DNA from: Triatoma infestans | Lineage: Eukaryota > Arthropoda > Insecta > Hemiptera > Reduviidae | Assembly: GCA_011037195.1 (NCBI GenBank) | Contig: JAAEAF010000089.1 | Coordinates: forward strand, 310,001-374,000 | DNA: 64,000 nucleotides | Reading direction: 5' to 3' | Shown: positions 57,533-64,000 of the stretch, in pieces | How the letters are laid out: each line of letters starts with the position of its first letter | Position numbering within the stretch: the stretch's first letter is position 1 | Position numbers and translations under genes: made by a program | The notes under the pieces: generated by a model | Told to the model about the DNA's origin: nothing | The model's input: the letters and a program-made list of their open reading frames with translations, nothing else | Databases searched by the model: none

Positions 57533-59906
57533 TTACACACAAAATACAAATCTTTCTTTATGCCTACTTGCAGTATGTTTTAACTTATCTAATTTAATTT
57601 TTATTTTATAGTTTAAATCTAAAACTAAGTCTTGTATTTCTTTTTCTAACCAATAATTGGATATGTATAATGTCCCTATATTTTCGAATTGTAGTATATA
57701 CCGAATTTTATTTCTATGTGTAATTTGTTTAAGTCCTATAATTACTAATTCTGTTCCCTCTGACAATTCCTCTAGCCGTTTGCACTCAGTAACTTTAACT
57801 TGACCTTTTATTTCTTGCATAGTAATATCATTAAACGTCTCCATCTCCTCTTGTGTAAAAGCGGCATCTTGCATATTTTTCCACATGACTGTGCAAAATT
57901 CCATCTTCTCTATATTGGCAAACGAGTTTCCTTTGTAAGTTGTTACACCATTCGTAGTAAATGTTAAAAATGGTTGCTCGTTGGGTGAGGAAATTATATC
58001 CAACCCATTTTTTGGTATTATAATGTAACCATCTTTTCTAAGTTTTTCTTTATTAGAATAGGCATTTATAAATATATTTTTGTGGTACCCTTTTAGAAAG
58101 TATACGTTCTTACACCCTTCTTTCTCTGCAAGGACTCCAACATAAGTAAAAGTTCCTTTATTGTTTACGGTAAACGCAGTAACATTGTACACACCAGTTG
58201 TGTCCAGATTCTTCCAATGTGTTTTAAAGTGGTTTATTAACCTATTTTTAAATTCGGTCAACTCGTTTTCCTTCTTCAGCAGTTGCTTGTATTCATTCCT
58301 CTTTAAGAGATGCAGTTTTCTGTATATAATCTATCTTCCTTCTTTTTAAATCCACCTCTTCTAGTTCTAGCTGTCGTTTCTTTGTAGATAGTACATATAT
58401 TAGAGATGGGGGTTCTATTTCTTTTACTGCATATGGCAAAAGCCTGTTGGTTATGTTAACTCTCTTCCGTATGACACGAGGAATTATATTATTTGTAGAG
58501 ACCAGTCCTGCTTTTTCGATATCTATACTTTCTGGTATGGTAGAAAACAGTGTTCCAGTTTTTGAGAAATACGTTTCCCCTACTTTAATGTAACATTTTT
58601 GCACAATCTTTATAATATCTTTGTTGCTAGAATCTTCCACAACCTCTATATAGTTAATTGGTAGAGAGTTAAAACTAAATGCCGAAACAACATAATTTAT
58701 CATTTTTTCTCTATCCTTGGTATTTTCTGGTAGGTTTAACTGTGTACCAGTCAACTTTCTTGTGTTCTTATTTGCCCAATATACATACTGTAACAAATTA
58801 TTAAATACAAGACAACAACTGTTTTGTAGAGTGTCTGTTAGCCTTGTCCACATCTTTGCAAAAGAAACAGAATACATTGGATCTTGACGGAAATAACGTT
58901 TGCTACTTTCCAATAGGGGTAAACAGTCTTCCAGAGGGTTGTACATATCGTCGGTTGCTTTGTAATAATTTCCAATACAATAGTTATAAATTGTAGCTTC
59001 TAGTCTTGTAATACCATGTTCTTTGGCAGAAGTAGACGAAAATGTTTCTTTTAATCTCGTATCCGGACAATTTATAAAATCTATAATATGGTTGCCGATT
59101 TTCTTATTAACGCCCGGACTTGTTATTTGACAAATAAATTTATTGTATATTTTAACTCTTGCGTTAGACGTTAACCAAGTTAAACAATGCTTTCCAACTG
59201 TTTTGTCGTTATCCACAATTACATTACAATCGTTCTTATATTCTCCTTGGTAGCAAAAGTTAAAATTATTGGTTAAATAATTACCCATTTCTGTTTTATT
59301 AAATATTCCAGCAAAGTCCTGTGTTATATCCAAATCCATTAGGTAGTAATCTTCCTTTTTTAGTTGGTTTAATAATTCTTGCAATTCTTCCAGTAAATTC
59401 TCCAATTTAACATCTGCTAACTCGACTTTGTATGGTATACATACTGGGTTGTTATATTTTTTGTAAATATCTCCTAAACGTTCTTCTCCAATGACTGTTT
59501 CGACACCTTTAGCCATCTGGTTCTTGCTTTCCAGTAAAAAAGGTAGTTTGGCTTTAACACCATGTCTCGCAGAAACAAATTTACCGAATTTCCCTCGGAG
59601 ATAACTGTTAAAAGAGCCACAAATTTCCTTCTTAACAATTAAGTTTTTTCCATCCCCATCGCAGTCTTCCAAAGCACATATTTTAACAAGCATTATATTG
59701 TCGCAGAACGGGTCTGTAATTGGAACAAGTAAATTAGAATTACAACCTTCTAGTAACTGCTCACCCTCAGTATAATTAATATCGCCAATATTTGTAATTA
59801 AGTTGTCCAAGTTTTCTAATAATAACCACAGTCCAAATCGTTCGTTAGTAGGTTTTACTTTTCTTCCATAGAGCTGAGAAACACTAAACACTTTGTGAGA
59901 GCCCAT
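57533..59906 (-). pseudogene. ORF D (unit 3), single frameshift
   Basis: The least damaged copy. From ATG at 59904-59906 the frame is open for 537 codons to 58293, where a 4-base repeat (attc in gtattcattcctc, near 58293) shifts it. The last 242 codons are open from 58261 to 57533. The motifs described for unit 1 ([24 protein letters not shown], coiled coil) are all in the first frame. Confidence 0.8.
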
Positions 59907-59977
59907 GTTGTCTCTTCCGGCGACCGATCAACACTTAATTACAAATGATTGTGTAATGTGTATTTAAAGAAAAATAA

Positions 59978-60094
59978 GGAATGTTCGGCAATTCTCGGCT
60001 TAGCTTCGGCTGTCCTCGAGTGGGTAGGAGTGGTGGGGGTCGCTGAAACTACTTCGCCGAAAGTATAGTAATCTTCGTTTCTTACCTATATGAA
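59978..60094 (+). promoter_or_regulatory. 117-bp inverted repeat, right copy (unit 3)
   Basis: All three TCGGC iterons are present. Confidence 0.7.
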
Positions 60095-60220
60095 GAGGTA
60101 CTTTCATTTAATGGATTTATTAAACTAAAAGATAATGTGGTTAAATGTGTTTATTGTAAACCGAAATAGCAATTTATTTAATTAAAAACTGCCCCTGCTA
60201 TATCCATAAATCGCGAAATC

Positions 60221-60448
60221 CTAAATGTGTATGGATTGTGAAAAATGGAATTTAAAACAATTGTTTAATAAAAATATTTTTTTATATAAAAATTTATCTT
60301 CTTTTTTTACCCATTTATTTTCTCCCATGCCGGTATGATTCACCCACACATCTTTTCTACCTGGAGTGGGGTCTAGTACGTATATATATATCTCTCCAGG
60401 TCCAGTAGTTATATTAGTTCTCATACAATGCCTGAAATACGCATCCAC
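60221..60448 (-). other. ORF F (unit 3), doubtful open frame
   Basis: Same frame as in units 1 and 2, antisense to CHHC exon 1. Confidence 0.3.
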
Positions 60449-60763
60449 GATAGAGATATGGATTGTGAGTACTTTTTTCTTTCCTAAAACTTTTTTTATA
60501 TATATAACTTTTATTTTATTATTTTATATATATAACTTTTCTTTGTTATAGTAATGCGGTGCCCAATAAGCCCGCTACACATTATAAAAAGGACGCGGCT
60601 CATACCGCATCTTTATAAATGTTCGCGGCAGAACCCCGACTTCAAAAGATGTGAAGGGTGTGGGGTGTATTGGGCGCCCATATTGCAATTAGAAGAGCAT
60701 CAAAAAAGATGGATTAAATTTAAAGAATTTCAAGATTTATTACATCAATTTAACGATTTATAA
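60428..60763 (+). CDS. GTSF1-like CHHC zinc-finger protein (unit 3), spliced
   Basis: Exons 60428-60464 and 60552-60763, intron 60465-60551. Same protein as in units 1 and 2. The zinc-finger gene is the longest-intact gene of the array apart from ORF E: all three copies in the window are open. Confidence 0.75.
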
Positions 60764-60768
60764 ATAAG

Positions 60769-61140
60769 ATTGTGAGTACTTTATTTTTTTCTTTCATAAA
60801 ACTTTTGTTTTTTTTGTTTTCATTTTTTTTTTTCTCTTTTGTTTTAGTATACTCCGGAGAAGATTTTGTTAAAAGTATTAGTTAAAAGTGTATATATAGT
60901 TGAATATGTATAGTTAAAAGTGTATTAAAACTAAACAAAATAAAAATGTATTAAAAATGAAATTTTATTTCTTTTATTCCTTACATTTTATCACATAAAT
61001 TTTTTTCTTAACCAGCACATAAAACTATGAGGACAAAGTCCTCCAGATTTTTAAACAGTGTGATGGGTGTGGTATATATTGAGCACTTGAATCATACTTA
61101 AGTGAACATAAGGAAAGATGTGTTAAATACTTGGAGAAAA
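60769..61140 (+). pseudogene. decayed second CHHC copy (unit 3)
   Basis: Same broken frames as unit 2. Confidence 0.6.
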
Positions 61141-61231
61141 AATTTTTAATATGTTTCAAACATAAGGTTTTTTAGAATTATTTAAACATGAAGTTTAACT
61201 CACGCACATCATATACACAAAAAAATTCACT

Positions 61232-61564
61232 TCACAAACCACAAGGACAACATCCTTCGCTATTTCCAAATAGATCAATTAGATCTAATTTAATGCGCAT
61301 TCCATGTTCATATATAATAGTAGAGATACATATATCAGCACGTCTCTCTTTAGACTTTGACCAAATGCATTGTTTATAGTGACCATTAGATGCTTTTTCA
61401 ATAAATTTCTTCGAATATTCTTGCAACGTCAATAACTGCTGGTTTAAGATAAACATTTTCTTGATAAAATCAGGACCGTCATCATCTACATTCATGGAGG
61501 AAAATTTATTTTTAAATTTTTGATAATTCTCCAGAGCAACTATTCTCTCCCACACATCAGCCAT
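61232..61564 (-). CDS. ORF E (unit 3)
   Basis: Intact, 110 residues, identical in translation to unit 1. Confidence 0.75.
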   Translation of the reverse strand: MADVWERIVALENYQKFKNKFSSMNVDDDGPDFIKKMFILNQQLLTLQEYSKKFIEKASNGHYKQCIWSKSKERRADICISTIIYEHGMRIKLDLIDLFGNSEGCCPCGL

Positions 61565-61804
61565 TGTTACCAACAATAAACTAAGAGGAAAAAAATTTAT
61601 TCAAAGCAGCTGTTTTCTCTCACACCGCATGCGCAGGTGTGGTCAAAACTCCACTGCGCATGCGTAAAAAACAGGAAATTCCATTCTACCGACAGTTGAG
61701 AGAGAAACTTAGTTTTAAGCTGACTCATTTGGTAAGGTGTGGTCAACAGCAAACTCCATTGCGCATGCGTAAGTTCCATTCTACCAACAGTTGATTGTCT
61801 AAAA
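61565..61804 (-). promoter_or_regulatory. ORF E promoter region (unit 3)
   Basis: NRF1-like sites at about 61627, 61655 and 61760, as in the other units. Confidence 0.5.
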
Positions 61805-62107
61805 CTAGGATGAGGGACTTGTTTGGAGAGTGGTAGGGTTGGGGGGTAAAACTTAGGGGTGAGGAGGACACTTCCTGGGCGGGGGGCAAAACTTAGGGCG
61901 AGGGGGGCCGGAGGGAGGCGGGGTGTAACTATCTCCGGAGAGGGGGTCGAATCCAGGGAAGGGGCTGAAACCGGCCAAACTTAGGACGAGGGTGCCGGGG
62001 CACAGGGCGGGGGGTAACTATCTAACCGAGCCCGCTTGAACCCATGGCGGGGGCTCACACAACACGGCCGCCATGTTGGATGTTTAGAATGCCCCTTTTA
62101 CCTACTG
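61805..62107 (-). repeat. unit 3 right terminal inverted repeat
   Basis: Shorter, with several small deletions in G-runs. It ends gccccttttacctactg. Confidence 0.85.
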
Positions 62108-62114
62108 TAAAAAT

Positions 62115-62347
62115 GCCATGGGTTCAAGCGGGCTCGGTTCATAGTTACCCCGCACTGTGCCCGGACCCCTTCGCCCTAAAGTTGCCGTTGCACACCCTTC
62201 CACTGGGTTCGACCCCTCTCGAGAGTTACTACCCTCCGGCCCCCCTCGCCCTAAGTTTTGCCCCCCGCCCAGGAAAGTGTCCTCCTCACCCCTAATTTTT
62301 ACCCCCCAACCTACCACTCTCCCAAAAAGTGACCTCCCTCGTCCTAG
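62115..62347 (+). repeat. unit 4 left terminal inverted repeat, shortened
   Basis: Same joint with unit 3. It has an additional internal deletion of the gatagttacaccccgc part. Confidence 0.85.
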
Positions 62348-62563
62348 TTTTTTACCCCTCCCCGAAAAAAGTTTGCTCTCATCACTCCTCACCCTAGTTT
62401 TTCCCCTCCCATGATAAATGAAACCTGTCAGAACATGCTACCCCAGGTTAAATGACTTATTAACCTTACTTTAGCACACTCATCTTCCCAAAATGAGTCC
62501 TTTAAGTCTCCTTATAGTGTGGGAAGTATATATTTGTCTGGATTCCTTAAAGTTTTAGTTACA

Positions 62564-62878
62564 ATGGCGGAGCATTGGGAGAACATTAAAACTAGTGAAG
62601 ATTATCTAAGGTTTATTGCAATTTATTGTGACATCACTTTAGCAGATCCTCACTTAGCCAAGGCTTGCATTGCGTTACATGAAGATTTGCAACAATTGGA
62701 AAAGTATGCTGAAGAATACAGTGAAATAGCACCTAATAACCATTACTTTGAGTGTGTTTGGTCAAATCCTAACTGTGAGACTGGACCGGATACCTGTATT
62801 TGCACATCAATTTGCTGGTTATACTATGACATCAAGCTTGAGTTGAAGAAATTTCGTTATGGTTGTGGTGGGGAGTGA
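62564..62878 (+). CDS. ORF A (unit 4)
   Basis: Intact, same protein as in units 1 and 3. Confidence 0.75.
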   Translation: MAEHWENIKTSEDYLRFIAIYCDITLADPHLAKACIALHEDLQQLEKYAEEYSEIAPNNHYFECVWSNPNCETGPDTCICTSICWLYYDIKLELKKFRYGCGGE

Positions 62879-62926
62879 TATTTTAAAAAGCAAAAATTAC
62901 CGGTTTTTACTTAGTCATCAACAACC

Positions 62927-63394
62927 ATGGCTAGTGAACTTGGTATACAGCTAACTACAGCTTTCCCGCTTAGTAATAGCAGTAACAAACAGTTAATAAC
63001 TGGCCTGTCTGAAGAAGGTGTTCCTCTTGCGGTTTTGAAAGGGTTAAAAAAAGAAGTTATCTATTTGAGCGAGGATGACTGGCAAACTCTTCAGTTTAAC
63101 AAAGAAGTTTACATTAATTTATTTTCTAAAAAGAAGAAGAACGAATCAATTCCTGAACCGATTAATCTTCAATATTCAATAATCTTTTTTGAAAAGTCTG
63201 CTCACAAAATGATGGTGTTTAGAGGGAAACCTACTTGGTTAGAAGAAGTCCTTAAATTTCCACCTCCAAAGATTACTCTATTACGAAATGAATACCTCAA
63301 GCTAGCAAAACTTAATGAAGATGTGAATAAACAGTTTAATTATTTAAGAACACTTTGTAAACCAGTTGTAATACCATTTTATTCTGAACAATAA
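62927..63394 (+). CDS. ORF B (unit 4)
   Basis: Intact, same protein as in unit 3. Confidence 0.7.
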   Translation: MASELGIQLTTAFPLSNSSNKQLITGLSEEGVPLAVLKGLKKEVIYLSEDDWQTLQFNKEVYINLFSKKKKNESIPEPINLQYSIIFFEKSAHKMMVFRGKPTWLEEVLKFPPPKITLLRNEYLKLAKLNEDVNKQFNYLRTLCKPVVIPFYSEQ

Positions 63395-63455
63395 AAAAAA
63401 ACATTGTAATAACATATTGTCTTTTCTCTCTTAACCTATCCTATAGGAAAAAAAT

Positions 63456-63710
63456 TTACAAATCATGATCAAGGTTATCATATAATTCAATAGCATCAAT
63501 ATTTTTTTCCGGATGTGTAATACCTTGTACTTGTAATAATTGTTTGACCATATCATGCACTTGTTTTTATATATCATTTCTATCACATTCAATGTTAAAT
63601 AAAGTTAATGGGTCACTAACCGTGCCAGTAGAAGATTCTAAAAGCTCATTAAAAATATAAAAAAGATCATTTGCTTTAAAATACAAACGTCCATCCGTAT
63701 GTTTAATCAC
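63456..63710 (-). pseudogene. ORF C (unit 4), interrupted
   Basis: Carries the same internal TAA as units 1 and 3. Confidence 0.55.
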
Positions 63711-63799
63711 AGTGGTAACACTGCGGGGGATGCCTGGAAATACATTTGAAACATCTCCAATAAATTCGCTAGTAAAGTTAGATAGTTACCTTCATTTAT

Positions 63800-63916
63800 T
63801 TCATATAGGTAAGAAACGAAGTTTACTATACTTTCGGCGAAGCAGTTTCAGCGACCGCCACCACTCCTACGGACTCGAGGACAGCCGAAGCTAAGCCGAG
63901 AATTGCCGAACATTCC
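63800..63916 (-). promoter_or_regulatory. 117-bp inverted repeat, left copy (unit 4)
   Basis: As in unit 1 with one substitution (cgaagtttac). The window ends about 140 bases before the expected ORF D stop of this unit. Confidence 0.7.
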
Positions 63917-64000
63917 TCACTTTTTTAAAATTCACATTAGTGTTATTTTAATAATACTATCTACTAAGGGGAGGGGTGGAGGAAGAATCTTTACATACTA

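Larger units (their letters stand above)
42161..64000. mobile_element. tandem array of an unclassified 6.64-kb ambisense element
   Basis: Three complete units (42161-48836, 48837-55476, 55477-62107) and the start of a fourth lie head to tail. Each is bounded by GC-rich terminal inverted repeats of about 250-340 bp (about 310 bp in unit 1) and carries the same genes: A(+), B(+), C(-), D(-), CHHC zinc finger (+), a decayed CHHC copy (+), E(-). Most of the sequence is nearly identical between units, but the lesions differ. I see no transposase, PolB, SF3 Walker A or HUH motif. It could be an endogenised DNA virus, a DNA transposon of unknown class, or a virus-derived satellite. The array continues beyond the window. 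Confidence 0.85.

Noticed and set aside
62044..62414. Pro-rich open frames in the GC-rich ends
   Set aside because: They follow C- and G-runs of the terminal repeats and change between units.
42161..64000. Assignment of the array to densoviruses or bidnaviruses
   Set aside because: Size, ends and ambisense layout fit loosely, but I find no SF3 helicase Walker A, no PolB motifs and no parvoviral capsid signature in any frame.
42161..64000. Bacterial contamination or plasmid array
   Set aside because: A GT-AG intron, AATAAA signals, insertion in an insect LINE and the host-like codon and base composition argue against it.
42161..64000. CRISPR or bacterial-type repeat array
   Set aside because: The repeats are 6.6-kb gene-bearing units with inverted ends; there is no short regular repeat-spacer pattern.

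Overview
The window looks like part of an AT-rich insect nuclear genome. A spliced neuropeptide receptor gene, GT-AG introns, AATAAA signals, tRNA-derived SINEs and Copia, Penelope, LINE, Tc1/mariner and hAT-like elements all point to an arthropod. I cannot name the species.

Left part (1 to 6.2 kb, minus strand): six coding exons of a leucokinin-receptor-type GPCR, running from TM3 to the stop codon. A Penelope-like fragment sits in one intron and an unexplained coding-like segment in another. The exons for TM1 and TM2 were not found.

Middle (6.2 to 42.2 kb): AT-rich sequence crowded with mobile-element remains. These are a Tc1-type element with long inverted repeats (12.2-14.6 kb), a hAT-like non-autonomous element with an 8-bp target duplication (15.6-17.5 kb), a decayed Tc1 copy (20.5-22.0 kb), a palindromic MITE (23.8-24.1 kb), a Tc1/mariner relative rebuilt as a foldback (24.5-25.9 kb), a ~1-kb repeat family in four places, SINEs, a Copia element with two almost identical LTRs (32.2-36.7 kb) and two LINE RNase H/3' fragments (39.7-42.2 kb).

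Right part (42.16 kb to the end): the most unusual region. It holds at least 3.3 head-to-tail copies of a ~6.64-kb unit bounded by ~310-bp GC-rich terminal inverted repeats. Each unit is ambisense. From left to right it has ORF A (+, Cys-rich), ORF B (+, possibly PC4-like), ORF C (-), a 117-bp inverted repeat with TCGGC iterons, a large ORF D (-, roughly 790 codons if unbroken), the second copy of the inverted repeat, a spliced gene for a GTSF1-like CHHC zinc-finger protein (+), a decayed second CHHC copy (+), and ORF E (-), a paralogue of ORF A. I see no transposase, polymerase B, SF3 helicase or HUH motif. The unit is best described as an unclassified virus-like or transposon-like DNA element, amplified in tandem and now decaying. 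Every complete unit has a break in ORF D, and the breaks differ from unit to unit. A virus- or transposon-borne relative of a piRNA-pathway factor, together with the duplicated iteron-bearing repeat and the tandem organisation, makes this the candidate undescribed system.
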